Both the position numbers and the translations under genes were made by a program. 64,000 bases of DNA from Linyphia triangularis. Taxonomy: Eukaryota > Arthropoda > Arachnida > Araneae > Linyphiidae. How positions within the stretch are numbered: position 1 is the stretch's first letter; every line of letters begins with the position of its first letter. The notes beneath the pieces were generated by a model. That model did no database searches, was not told where the DNA came from, and saw only the letters and a list, made by a program, of their open reading frames with translations. The DNA is taken from positions 18,178,743 through 18,242,742 of the forward strand of contig OZ021727.1 in assembly GCA_963978545.1 (NCBI GenBank), in the 5' to 3' direction. Positions 48,001 to 60,339 of this stretch are shown here, piece after piece.

Positions 48001-48229
48001 TTTTTTTCTCATATCATTTTATAAATATTGAAAGGAAACTTTGATTTTGAGTAATTAGGATTATAGATTTTCCATTAATAAATGAATGTAGGAAATGTGG
48101 GAGAGGGGGGGGGGGTCCCTGTTCAAGTTGCATTGACATTTTTTTACCACGGGCAGCCGTTCCAAATTCCTTCAGTGGGTGAAAAAGAGAAACTGGCACA
48201 TTTCGAATGCTAATTTCTTAAATTAGTTT

Positions 48230-48500
48230 AGAGGTTGCCAAGATTGGCGATCAATCGCCATATCTGGCAACCATTCCTATTGCTAGAAGCCCGTGTGGCC
48301 AGGAGTGCGTGTTTTGCTCGGTCTGTCAGTCAAGCCCGTCCGCATGCTGTGAGGCATGTCGGGCCGATATGTCGAGTCGCGTGCCTAAATCCGGCAACCC
48401 GGAACGCCGGACTGGCCTCTAATTACGGCCGGAAAAGGCCGTGAAACCGCTGTCCCGACTCCCCTAATCCAGATTTGAAAGGAGTGAGGGGATGGAGGGG
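48230..48500. promoter_or_regulatory. GC-rich island, candidate regulatory element
   Basis: One of the GC-richest blocks in the window. It contains TTGGCGATCAATCGCCA, TCTAATTACGGCC (homeodomain core) and CCGGAACGCCGG-like strings, and is followed by a poly(G) run near 48502-48512. The frame at 48235-48444 is Ala/Arg-rich and unconvincing. Confidence 0.3.
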
Positions 48501-49601
48501 TGGGGGGGGGGGATTAATTTAGGGGTGTTTATGTGGTCTGTTAGACTAAAAAGTTATCTTAAAAATAGCAATGGACGAGAAATTAATGTAACAAATTAAT
48601 GGATGGGATCAATTATGAAAGTCAACAAAATAAATGTTATAACTAGTGGAAAGAAATATTCAAACAAATAGCTGTAGGGAAATATCAAAGTTGACCAGTC
48701 GAATGAAACGAAATAAAGTTAACATTTAAAAATGATTGAATCAATTTTCTTGCACCATGTTTATTATGATGATTGAAAACTTACTGGAATAAAACTTTAA
48801 AGTTTTCTTTTTCTGAATAATTATATAAAACAAAACCCAGAAATCAAGCTGGCCTATTTGTTTACTAACTTTTGCATCCGAATTTATTTTGCAATGGTTT
48901 ATGTTGTATCTTTTTATGAGAAATACCCCCCTCCCTCAATCCCTACTTTCAAATTTTCAAATACGTTATTGCGTCCAACACTAAAAACTATTTTCTATCC
49001 ATAAAATTCAATTAGACATTTGGAATTAAATTTGAAAAAAAATAAATAAATATGTGCTTTTAAAAAGTCATTTATTCTCTGACATACTATATTTAAAAAA
49101 AAAAAAAAAAAAAAAGGCAAAGAGAACACAGTTGAATGAATTGACTTTCGAAATTATCAAAATATTGTTATAGGGGAGATTATATATTTTTATAACGCCC
49201 TTTTGAATACTTGAAATTTTATTTCCATAACTATTTAGTTAAAGCTCATAACACTTCAGACAGTACAACGCATATTAACGGTTTTGAAAGTGAAATAACC
49301 CCAACCTAATCACAATATTTCTTCAAATATCGTTTTCTAAAGACTATTAGTTCCTCGTAATAGTGGCTCTGTAATCTCTAATTTCAAAGTAAACGCAAAT
49401 ACAAATTTGAGGAGCAACTAGAAAGGAAAACTACAAACAAGACTCATCTGACTTTTCTTTCCAATCACTCAATGCAGAACCAACTAGTCATTTAAAACTA
49501 TTTACTCAAATACAATTTACGATGTAGTCTAGCAGATCATTCCACTTATCAATTATATTACTGTAAAATATATTTTTTTCCCTAATCTATAAGTTAAAAT
49601 G
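48501..49601. other. Gene-free sequence
   Basis: No exon or repeat is recognised besides poly(A) near 49096-49114. Confidence 0.55.
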
Positions 49602-50500
49602 TAATTTATATAACTTGTATGCTTCTCTTTGTGGCATTCCAAGCCCTTGAAATCCTACTCAATTTATATAACTTGAATTACAGTGAAATCCTTCTCAATT
49701 TATATAACTTGAATTACAGTGAAATCCAACTCAGTTGATATAACTTGAATTACCATGAAATCACTCAATTTATATAAATTGAATTACCATGAAATCACTC
49801 AATTTATATAACTTGAATTACCATGAAATCACTCAATTTATATAACTTGAATTACCATGAAATCACTCAATTTATATAACTTGAATTACCATGAAATCCT
49901 ACTCAGTTGATATAACTTGAATTACCGTGAAATCATACTCAATTTATGTAACTTGAATTACCAGGAAATCATACTCAATTTATATAACTTGAATTACAGT
50001 GAAATCCTTCTCAATTTATATAACTTGAATTACAGTGAAATCCAACTCAGTTGATATAACTTGAATTACCATGAAATCACTCAATTTATATAAATTGAAT
50101 TACCATGAAATCACTCAATTTATATAACTTGAATTACCATGAAATCACTCAATTTATATAACTTGAATTACCATGAAATCACTCAATTTATATAACTTGA
50201 ATTACCATGAAATCCTACTCAGTTGATATAACTTGAATTACCGTGAAATCATACTCAATTTATGTAACTTGAATTACCAGGAAATCATACTCAATTTATA
50301 TAACTTGAATTACCGTGAAATCCTGCTAAGTTGATATAACTTGAATAACCGTGATATCATACTCAATTTATAAAACTCGAATTATCTTGAAATCATACTC
50401 AATTTATATACCTAATATGCAATTCGTATAACTTGTATGCATACAATCTCGCTTTCGATCCCCTGTGTTGCACTCCAAACCCTTGTAATCATACTCTGGT
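49602..50500 (+). repeat. Tandem array of ~31-34-bp units with a 316-bp higher-order repeat
   Basis: Units follow CTCAATTTATATAACTTG then AATTACCATGAAATCA, with variants (ACAGTG, GTTGATATAAC, CCGTG). The ordered set of variants from about 49655 to 49970 is repeated almost identically from about 49971 to 50286, a period of 316 bp. Both ends carry a GCATTCCAAGCCCTTG / GCACTCCAAACCCTTG flank. Confidence 0.95.
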
Positions 50501-51580
50501 GAATTTAAAAACTGAATCAAATCCATTTTAGACATTTTTTTTCTCCCAATATATAATATTTAGTTCCCAATCAAACTCAATAATCCAAAATCGAGTTCCC
50601 CCATATCAAGTTTGTTGCATCACGTTGAATATTTTTACGAAATCAAAATCCGTCCTAAGCGATTGGAGCTTCAACAGTGATTGTAGTCTGGTTGCTTGAT
50701 GGGAGTTTTTCTGTTTCTGCCATTCGAGACTCAAATTTGAGACAGTTCCCTCTCGAAAGACCTCTCGGAAGGCTACCCTTGATACTAGAACTGCATTAAG
50801 ATAATGCTATAACTACATTCCGTTACAGTAATAGCACTTGCATAGCTATTGTTACTCAATAAAATACCCGATTAAAAATAAAAATAAAAAACCCCTCATT
50901 TTTCTCTTTATCCATCGATTTATGTATCAGCAATAAAACTAAAGCAACTGACTGGACGGTCAACCGGTACTATAAGTTGATACTAACAACACGCGACTGT
51001 ATCAGTCTAGTCTCATAAAGGGACACGTGACTCAAATACGGAAAGGGGGGGGGGGGAAATGATTCTAAGTGAAGTCAGCGAAATGATAAAAACATTTTTT
51101 TTTTAATCTAGTGCGCCCTGTTGACCACTTTAAAAGACTCAGACTCTTTGTCGATTTTATACGCAATGCCTCGACAGATATTAAAAGATTTTTTTTAAAT
51201 ATTATTAATAAACTATCAGTTTCTTTAGTATCAATCTGACTTTACTGTGTCATATTCTTGGATAACTATTAAGGCGTAAGGCGTGTGCGAGGCGTGGAGT
51301 CACACACATGTGAGTTTGAGAGTTGCACCGAAATGATAATTTTTAATATAATATTGTATGCAAATTAGTATTTCCTACATAAGGTCTACTCTTTCGCAAG
51401 AAAGACTCAACAACTTTGAAATTTTGTTCATTGAAAATGATAATTCATCGTCATTAGATTATGATGCAGTAATAAAACCATTTTTGGCTGCTAAAGTTAG
51501 GAATGTCCACTGCTAAGTGAATACAGATTATTTTAATCAATTTTGTGTAATATTTTTTTCTAGATTCATATTTTTTCATG
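50501..51580. other. Gene-free sequence
   Basis: No exon or mobile element is recognised. A poly(G) run lies near 51046-51056. Confidence 0.5.
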
Positions 51581-51749
51581 GTTTGTTGTATTCAGATTAT
51601 CTGGAGCCGTCAGCAACTCGAGGGCTATAATGCGCCGAAACATTCGTCATTAGACAAGCCAAAATACATTTGCAAACACCCATGACTAACACGGGACTCG
51701 AACCCGCAACCTCGCGGTCTAGAAGCCAGCACGCTAACCACTATACCAT
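51581..51749 (-). mobile_element. SINE-A copy 9 with 16-bp target-site duplication
   Basis: Minus-strand copy that lacks the last few head bases. TTCATATTTTTTCATG flanks it at 51565-51580 and 51750-51765. Confidence 0.95.
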
Positions 51750-52025
51750 TTCATATTTTTTCATGAATATTAAAGTAAAGTTTTTAATTCCTTTAAAATG
51801 TCAACTTCAGGTATTAAGTTCCAACAAATTTCAGTTATAGAGCACTAATACCACTTTTGGAGGGTTTTCTATACCCATTTTCATTGGAAGAGGGACCAAA
51901 ACTCATTCTTGCACTCATAATATTTTACTCTTAGGCCGGTCTTGTCTACATTTAAATACATGAATTCATATTTAAAATAATTAAATCACACTTTGCATTT
52001 CTAATTCAAGATGAGATAACACTGT

Positions 52026-52763
52026 TCGCTTACCTTATTTATCTATTTGGAACAAAAAGAAGACTTCAACTTCAACTCAACCATGATGAAAGCATATCCA
52101 ACCAAATACACGGACAAAGACTTTTTTTTCAGAAAGAGACGTGCTTAAGATACATTGAAGTGGATTTAGATACCTGCACAAAAAGACATGAACTCAATCA
52201 GAATAAAACTAAAAATATCCTGGCATAAAACAACATTCAACCTTAAACAAAGTACTTTATCGTTTACTAGTTTCTTAACATTATGGATGTGACGTCACAG
52301 TCAACTACTATTAGATGTCATGGAGACTATGTTAGTTTGTTATTGTTAGTGTTTGAAATTTTTGCAGTAAATTATGCTTTCTTTGTACGGAAAATAACCG
52401 TTAGCTTACCTTATTTATCTATTTGGAACAAAAAGAAGATTTCAACTTCAACTCAATCATGATGAAAGCATATCCAACCAAATACACCGACAAAGACTTT
52501 TTTCCAGAAAGAGACGTGCTTAAGATACATAGAAGTGGATTTAGATACCTGCACAAAAAGAAATGAACGCAATCAGAATACAACTAAGAATATCCTGGCA
52601 TAAAACAACATTCAACCTTAATATCGTTTGCTAGTTTCTTTACATTATGCATGTGACGTCACAGTCAACTACTATTTGATGTCATGGTGACTATGCTGGT
52701 TTGTTATGGTTTGTGTTTCACGTCTTTGTAGTAAATTTTGCTTTCTTTGTATGGAAAATAATT
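52026..52763 (+). repeat. Tandem duplication, ~376-bp period, two copies
   Basis: GCTTACCTTATTTATC begins both copies (52028 and 52404). Both end TGCTTTCTTTGTAYGGAAAATA. They share TCCAACCAAATACAC, AGAGACGTGCTTAAGATACA and a TGACGTCACAGTCAACTACT block (octamers at 52290 and 52654). The second copy lacks about 14 bases (AAACAAAGTACTTT). No coding frame spans the copies. Confidence 0.95.
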
Positions 52764-54589
52764 ATAAAAATTCAGGAAATATTCCCCGACTGATAGAATA
52801 TTTAAAAAAAAAAACTTCCAATCGAGAAACCAACTTTTCATCAAATGGAGGATTAACTCTAAATTTTAAACATAAGTCATCATTCTTGAGTAATACAAGC
52901 AAGCCAAAACTAATTCAGAACATTGTAAAGAAGACTTATTTGTCATTTCCATTAAAATGTATGATTTTCATAAAAAGAAATCTCATGATTGATCAAATGG
53001 TTTTGTTTTTTCCCTCACAGTTAATTATGTGCCCCCCCCCCTCCCACCCCCATATTCAATCAAAAATCGTGGCGAACGTTACACTTTATCTCAAGGTATG
53101 CGGCAACATATTTTACCACACTAGCACGATAAAGTGCTTTATCGTACTTTTCGTGCTTAAATTGTATAAAGTCTTGGTTTATAAATTACATATTTTCAGA
53201 AGATATTCATCGATTGGTGTTCTTAACTTTAATATATATATATTAGTCTTAAAAATAATTTTTGCTCGTGATTATAAAAAACATTGAATACGACTTATGC
53301 AAAATTACTTTTTCAAACTTTGTAAATTGATGGATGAATGCTAACACATCCATCAAATAAAACTTTTGACTCGTTTGAAAAAGTATTACTTTCGCGACTA
53401 GCTGCAAAATTACTATTTTAATCAGATGCCAAAAATATTTTTAATACATAAATACAATATACATTTTGGCAACTCCAGTCTATGAATTTCTTTTAAAAAT
53501 ATGTAATTTATATACCAAAACTATGTAATATTCGAGCTCGATGAGTGAGGTAAAGTATTTCATCACGATACTATGATAAACTATTTTACTGAACGCCTCA
53601 CTATAAAGGTTGCTTTCGCTACGATTTTTAATTAAAAAAAGTTAATTTTTTTGCGAGTTGTTACGAAAAAAATTAATTGTACATTTGTTTGAAATCTTGA
53701 AGTGTGGGAAAGTACAGGACTTTTGTTTTTTGTGTGTGTGCAAGGAAAGTACTGGTTGATTTACTTATTTCGTGGGGAAGTAATTGCATATTCTGTAAGA
53801 AGTCTTTATCTTGAAAAGTGCAACACCCAAATATTAATTTAGAATGACTTGGGAGGACAACTCTAGATATACGGTGGTTCTGTGTATATTTACAAAAAAA
53901 AAAAAAAAAAAAACACCATTTGTTTTAAAAATGGATAGCTTGGGAATCTAAACATACAATTTAATATCGTTTCATACAAATAACATGTATTTGTTGAATG
54001 GGAATTTCTGGAAAATATCAGTATATTTGCTTAATCTGCAACTGTAGGGCAAAAAATACAGGGCATCCACAAAGTCTCTTGACAAATACAGGTGTTTACT
54101 AAATACTGAACTTATACAAACTTGAAAATGCTTTTATTTTAAGATGAAATTACTAAAGTTTATTTTTTTAATTTTTTTTATGACAATTAAAAACCTTTAT
54201 ATGCGCACCAATAGTAATAAACTCTGTAACAAAGTGTTATCAACGGTGCCGATGGTGTCTGTGAGCCTTACCAAGAGGCCAGAGAATTGGATCATCTCGT
54301 CCAATTCACGACTTGAAAATGCTAATTACAAACATCGAGACCCAATGTGAAGCAGTATACGAAACAATTAATGAAAACTTTAATAGTAACAGAGTTAATA
54401 AATTTCTTTATCTTATCTCATCAAAACTTTTTTATTATTATTTTTTTTATGAATTTTTGAAGTTCTAAAGAAACTTTGTGGTATATTTCTGATTGACTTT
54501 CAAGATTTTACAACAAGGATTCAAGGTACACGTACAATAATTAACCTTTACATTCTTAAAGTACTTTTCTAAATTGCACTACGAGAGAA
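52764..54589. other. Gene-free sequence with one 193-codon frame of doubtful meaning
   Basis: An ATG frame runs from 52706 to 53287, starting inside the tandem duplication. Its product is rich in Lys, Phe, Ile and Asn, includes a CCCC-encoded Pro-Pro-Pro stretch, and matches nothing I know. It is treated as chance. A short 9-bp-arm hairpin with ACGATAAAG lies near 53127. Confidence 0.5.
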
Positions 54590-55330
54590 CTGATTTCGCT
54601 TCTTGGTGGTCGCTGGTGTTCAATTTGAAAGTATTGGCTCATGCCTTTTTCATACGAATTAACTGAAGCAAGTAATTCCTTTCTGACACCGACTCTTAAA
54701 CGCGGAAGTTCATTTGCGTAGGTGAGCAAATTCCTCTCGATCCGAAAAACAAAACGGAGCGAAAGGAAACCGAATTGACATTTTACACCTTTCCATCAAA
54801 TTAATATTCAGAAGGCAGGACGCAGCGGTCCGATAACGACGACAAAAACGCCACCGGAATAAATTGCGCAACCGATCTCTTGTCAGATTTTTATTCTCTT
54901 TCGCTCATCAAACAGCCCCTCAGAGTCCAAAAAAAAGAAGAAAAAGAGCATCAACAACTTAAGCCTTGAATATTAACGTCATAAAAAAAAAAAAATCTTT
55001 CTAAAAATTCGCTGGAGTTCGACGACTGTGATTTGTGTTTGAGGTTATTATTTTAGACATAATCGCGTTTTTGGATCTTTTTTTTTGTGTGGTTATCAAC
55101 GACAGGGCGCCTGGAGAGATATGTCTGTCTGTATTTTCGCCACTCGTCACGTTTAATCGTCCCTCACAGGAGGGAAGGGACCCAGAAATGACATTTCAAT
55201 TCCCAGTTGAGCTTCACTTTGGATGAGCTCTTGTTCTTGGACATGGAAGTTTTTTTGCTGGGGCAGCGCCATCTAGTTTGTGGATGGAAAAACAATTTCT
55301 GTTTTGTGAAGTGCCGTATTTGCCTATGAG
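54590..55330. promoter_or_regulatory. Two adjacent complex GC-richer blocks, candidate regulatory
   Basis: The blocks at 54590-54950 and 55090-55330 have balanced composition and no credible exon. The first holds GATCCGAAAAACAAAACGG and CATCAAATTAATATTCAG; the second GGGCGCCTGGAGAG and GTCACGTTTAATCG. They may be enhancers; motifs alone are weak evidence. Confidence 0.25.
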
Positions 55331-56890
55331 CAGATGTGGCGACCGACTTTACTGTGACGAGGTTTCATGTGTTCCAATAACTTAAAAAATCTTGCTTAGT
55401 AAAGTAATGGTTTATCATTATCTTTTTAATTTTAAACTGTTTTTCTACATTCACAATACGAGTATCTTCGTTTTATTGAGAGAAAAGTACAGGCGTAAAC
55501 CGAGTATGCATTACTTAAGAGCAAAATAGGCTAATTGTCGGACCTGTTCTGAGTATAAAAAATAATAACCCATAAAAACAAAGTTTTTAATATAAATCCT
55601 TTATTATGCATTGCTAAATTTTATATTCGTTAACACAGCGCCGATTCTGTAAACATCGTGTTCTTTGTGTTGGCATCTAATTATAAATATTAAAAACATT
55701 TCTATCAGCAAAATGTGCGACAAACTACGTTTCAAAATTTATTAAAAATGAATGCGATTTTATGCACTCGGATTCCAATATCATGTATTTATTTTGATTA
55801 AAACAATCGTATTATTTATTAAAACAAGCCTCAAAATTTAATAGAATGCATTGTCATCGACATCGAATCTATCTGCCAAGTTTCAGCCTCCGATTGGATA
55901 ACAGCAAGGAGATTAATTAGGCCTCCACAGATTCGCCCAACATCGACACACAAAATCGAAGTTAATACAAGGGATTTAAAAATCATGGAACATTTTAGAA
56001 ATTGATGAGTTAGTATTAAGTATCTCAGAGAATTCAAGGACGCAGTTAAAATATGGCAAATAATTAACTTTTAAAATAAAAAATATTATAGTAAAGTAAA
56101 AATTGTTAAACTTCAAAGCTTCAAATTCTACATGCGCTTCCGTCAAATGATTCCTTTCTTAATTTCAAGGAAGATATTAAAATTACTGAGATTCAATCTA
56201 AATTACAATAAAAAACGTCCTGTTTGAAACCTTTTTTCTTGTAACATTTCTCTATTTTGAAGTGCTAGTCACCTAGGATCAAGAAGACTATAGAATTCAG
56301 GACATAAAAATGTATAGAAATAAACATCGAACACAAATTATTAATTGAAAGCAATATTTTCAAATGAAAAAAAAAATCCAATGGAAAAAAAAAAAGTATT
56401 TTTATTACATCAGATATCGATATTACAAATCTTAAAATAGTGTCGGGAAAATCACATTTATCTGCAATGTGGGAAATTAAAATACATGATCATTTATTTT
56501 TCAAATATATTCTTTGAGCAATAGGTAATTTCACGTTGTAATTTATAAATATTATTCTGCACTGCAAAATAAAAGGAAACTATCACCATTATTTCAATTT
56601 TCAAGTTAGGAATTGTGATATTGTGTGTGTTTCTAGCTGTACACAACACTATTAAGGGTTCATGAAGAATACCAATAATAAGAGAAATATCATTTCTCAA
56701 AATTTTGATCAGTTCACGTAGGAATTTTGAAGGAATAGAGTAAATATAGTGTCTTAATCTTTGCTGTACAGAATTAAAGGGTGACCCAAATAACTAAAAA
56801 CGTGATTTGGGAAGGATGCCGTGTAAAATTTCAGGTTTCCAACTTATATTCTTTTCAATTCTAATTTACTAACATACAAGTTTTTCTTAA
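55331..56890. other. Gene-free sequence
   Basis: AT-rich, with no exon recognised. It contains a repeat-C fragment listed separately. Confidence 0.5.
55879..55945 (+). repeat. Dispersed repeat 'C' fragment
   Basis: TTTCAGCCTCCGATTGGATA, ACAGCAAGGAGATTAATTAG and GCCTCC-AGATTCGCCC-CATCGACA match the inverted copy at 12795-12905 and the insert in the SINE at 42869. Confidence 0.75.
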
Positions 56891-57607
56891 GGTACTTGAC
56901 CACCTTATAAATTAAAAAAAAAAAAATCGATTTTTTTTTTGTTTTTGTTTTGGCATTTTCTCAATCCTATCCAGGGTTTTACCGTCCAGGGATAGCAGAT
57001 TAACAAATTGTAAATGAAAAAACTTGATTTTTTAAAAACTGTTTGAAAAAAATTGCGAATAAAAACTTTAAACGTTTTTCTCGAAACTACATTTTTTCAA
57101 ATGGCGGACACTAAATCTCCGAAACTACTCGGCCGATTTCAATGATTTTGGTATTGTTTTGTTCGTTGAGATGTTTTGTATGCCAATCTACCAAATTTTG
57201 CTCAAAAAAATTAATTATAAATTTTTTTATTGGCAAAGAATAGTGAAAAACAGGGGTGTGTTTTCAAAAAAAATGTGCAAACATCAGCCATCTTTTTTTT
57301 TTTTTGGCAATTTATGGTAAATTGTCACGTAAGAAACCTTTCTTTTGATGATTTTTTTTTTTTCCAGATTCACCAATCCTGAGATTAATTATCCGCCGTG
57401 AGACACCATTTTTTTTTTTTTTTTTAGGTTTCGACTTTGGCGCCTCCTGAATAGTTGTTAAAAAATGAAATTTGAAGAAAATCAAGTATCTTTGTATTCT
57501 ATAAGCTTCAAATAAAAGTTTAAAAAAATCATTGTAATACCTTATACAGGACCTAAAAAAAAAATATTGGAAATGTATTTTTTAGCTTTCCAAGGTGGTC
57601 GAGTACC
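56891..57607. mobile_element. TTAA-flanked inverted-repeat element, 717 bp
   Basis: GGTACTTGACCACCTT at the left is mirrored by AAGGTGGTCGAGTACC at the right (one mismatch) between TTAA at 56887-56890 and 57608-57611. The interior is rich in poly(T)/poly(A) and has no transposase frame. TTAA on both sides suggests a piggyBac-type target. Confidence 0.82.
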
Positions 57608-57699
57608 TTAAAAGGTTAAAAAAAATATAATCCATGCGATTCTATAGCGATGTATTCCCTTAATACGCTTTAAATTATTGAAATTAAAACATGTCACAT

Positions 57700-58080
57700 C
57701 TGCATGATGACTCACACGCTTTTGCCATAAGCACGCCACCCACCGCATGATCTGCCTGTCAAAGGCGACCACAACATTATTTTTCTCTCTTTGTCTACAA
57801 CAAGAGATAAAGCCACGGGTGTCATGTCAAAGTGCCGGACCTTCAGGTCAAACACTGGATTACCCGGGAAAGGGGACATCGATCCAGAACCAGGTGTCCG
57901 GAATACAGCCATCCGTCACTGCCGGACATAATGAAAGAAGACACTCCAACCAGATCAATTACAAAGAAGAATTTCATTTCGACGGTCGATATTAATATCG
58001 CCGCCATTGTTGTAAATCTTCGCCAGGTTCTTTGATGTTTGTATTGATAATAGGAGGTGGGAATGTCCACCTGGAAGACA
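57700..58080. promoter_or_regulatory. Complex block with palindrome and SOX-like site
   Basis: High complexity in AT-rich surroundings. CGATATTAATATCG (57987-58000) is a perfect 14-bp palindrome with a TAAT core, followed by CCATTGTTG (SOX-type) at 58004-58012. CTCTTTGTCTACAACAAGAG near 57788 is another imperfect palindrome. Overlapping short frames on both strands are not credible exons. Confidence 0.35.
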
Positions 58081-59094
58081 GTAAAGGTCCGTTGTGAGTG
58101 GTATTGATGTCATTCAGGAACTGTTTGATGATTCTATCAATGGCTTTTTAGGACTGGATGCCCCGGTTTTTGTTCTGGAGTGCGTTTATTGAGGATAAGT
58201 TGATGGCTGATTTTGGCAACACTTGATGGCGATGTTTCAATGGATGGTAAGATGGGTTGTGACACTTATGTATCGGTTTTTTATCAGAATCGAACTGGCA
58301 CTTTGCATTGAAGGAATCAATTGGTTTCTTTTGTCGAAAGTAATATTTTGAGCTAGTAAATGACAATGATTATACCGAGGAATTGTCAACATTGATCAAA
58401 TGCTGCAGTTTTTCTGTGGTATGAAATAATCTATACCGTTTAAAAAAGGCGTAAAATTGTAGGTTTTAGAGAAATCTTGATTTAAATCTTTTTTTAATTG
58501 GATAATAATGTGAAATATATTGAATACTTGGAAGGCCTTATATAAATATTATAAAAGCGTAATGGTATTCATATCTAATAAATATGTTTTCAGCTAAACC
58601 AAAAATTTAAAGTACAATATTATTCAAAAACGTTGCTTGCGAAAATTGATAGAAACCTTATCTGAAATAAGTTCTTTCCTGTTTCTCAAATTGAAATTTT
58701 CTTTATATTACTTTCAACTCAAAAACTTCAGAAACTACTTTTGCATAAAATTTCCTTCATTACCCTTTTAAAACACCTACAGTGGTAGTGTTTTAAAAAA
58801 TAATTTCCCAGTATAAAAATAAATAAATCTAGAATCACTCACATAAACGTATTCCGGGCCAAATGGACTTTTTTAATCACATCAATTTTAACGAACTTCC
58901 TTTTTTAAACCATTCTTTTGAAAATTAATACATTTCTTTGTCACCATCACAAAAATATGGAAAATGGAACACTATCTTTGGATTTCTAGTGGGTTGCCTG
59001 TTAGCACCATATCTTGGTGAAACGTAATAATACTTTTTAACAGAATAGCGAACGAAATATCCCTTATAGCATACCTGTGTAAAAACTCCATGAC
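58081..59094. other. Gene-free sequence
   Basis: No exon or repeat is recognised. Confidence 0.55.
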
Positions 59095-59268
59095 TTACAA
59101 GTATATCACTGCAAATTGAAATGTCTTAAAATAAGATACAAACGTTGATTCTGAGTTTTTAAAGTATTTGTTTTGTTTGATATAGGAGGCATTTTTAGAC
59201 TGTTCAAACGTCTGAATGTGTTGAGTATTTTTTATAGACTCTAGTAAATATTTCAGACAGTTATGTTC

Positions 59269-59307
59269 GAAATCTTTATTGTGTATGATATACACAATAA
59301 AGATTTC
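59269..59307. repeat. Perfect 18-bp-arm hairpin
   Basis: GAAATCTTTATTGTGTAT at 59269-59286 and its exact complement at 59290-59307 are separated by three bases. Confidence 0.95.
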
Positions 59308-59332
59308 AAACAAAGTAGTAAATATCAGTACG

Positions 59333-59498
59333 GTTGGTTGATTGTTTTCAAATTATCTGGCACCTTCAGCAACACGAAGTATATAGTGACTCGAAACATT
59401 CGTCATTTGACAAGCCAACATACATTTACAAACATACATGCCTTACACGAGACCTCGCGGTCTAGAAGCTAGTATGCTAACCACTATACCTTTTGGTA
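59333..59498 (-). mobile_element. SINE-A copy 10, diverged
   Basis: Minus-strand copy with a deletion across the B-box. AAATATCAGTACG (59320-59332) and AAATATCAGTATG (59499-59511) flank it, differing at one base. Confidence 0.9.
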
Positions 59499-60039
59499 AA
59501 ATATCAGTATGATAAACACTTACGTTTTTTACTCTTTGTTGAACATGATTCACCTCCCTTGAGAAATTAAGCATGCCCTGCAAATGTGCTTGTCATAAAT
59601 TAAGATTCCATTTGATGTATGTGTATAAAGTGTCCCCTTTGTTTCTTATTTTAAGACATTTCAATTTGTATGCAGTGTATGTCAATACTCATACATAAAA
59701 AAAAAAACCTGTTCAAATTGGAAAGTCCATCAGTGTTAGCTGTTGCTGGCACTTTGCATTGAAGAATCTGGAGAGGTTTAACATTCCTAAGGTTTCCTCA
59801 ACTTGCTTAAAATACGATCACAATTTCGCAAAATATTTTGACTTTGTGATACAATGTGAAATTTTGAAGGAATTGTTCTTCAAAAACTAAGGTCTTTGCC
59901 TTAAAATTGGTAAGTCATTTACTAATTTTGGCTTTACATAATGGAAAAAAAGGGGGATCTTTTTATAAAAAAAAATCACCATTTTAGGAATATATAAATA
60001 CGATTTTGGTCATAAAAAGGAATTCAGAAAGTTTCGTTT

Positions 60040-60204
60040 GTGGGCTCTCTATACCAATACTCAATAACAGCTAGTCAGGCAGTTAGTTACCTACAGCTTA
60101 ACGAGTATTTGAACCACAACGTACATCCATGCTTAAGGCGGGATTCAAACCCGGTATCCTAAGCAAGCGAAGAAAGAGAACCAAACAACCATCAGGTGAG
60201 CCTG
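60040..60204 (-). mobile_element. SINE-B copy, diverged
   Basis: Ends on the plus strand with CAACCATCAGGTGAGCC (complement of the head). GGGATTCAAACCCGG marks the B-box and ACGTACATCCATGC the region after it. The 3' half is strongly changed. Confidence 0.8.
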
Positions 60205-60339
60205 AATTCAGGAGAAATGTCGTAGTAGATCTATAGAGCAGTTAAAAGTTAGTTTCCATCTTAACATCGTCAAACGTACCACGAATCATCACATTTTCAC
60301 ACTTACGAAAAGAAATCCAAATAAAAATACTCCCCCACC

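Larger units (their letters stand above)
59095..59690. mobile_element. Possible inverted-repeat element containing a SINE-A
   Basis: CAAATTGAAATGTCTTAAAA at 59110-59129 is mirrored by TTTTAAGACATTTCAATTTG at 59650-59669, with extra symmetry outside. Between them lie a hairpin (59269-59307) and the SINE at 59333. It may be a decayed DNA transposon; ends are not sharply defined. Confidence 0.5.

Noticed and set aside
48235..48444. 69-codon Ala/Arg-rich frame
   Set aside because: Same reason: open because of GC content, with no domain.
52706..53287. 193-codon ATG frame on the plus strand
   Set aside because: AT-driven composition, start inside a tandem duplication, a poly(C)-encoded Pro run, no domain or splice context; chance is the simpler explanation.
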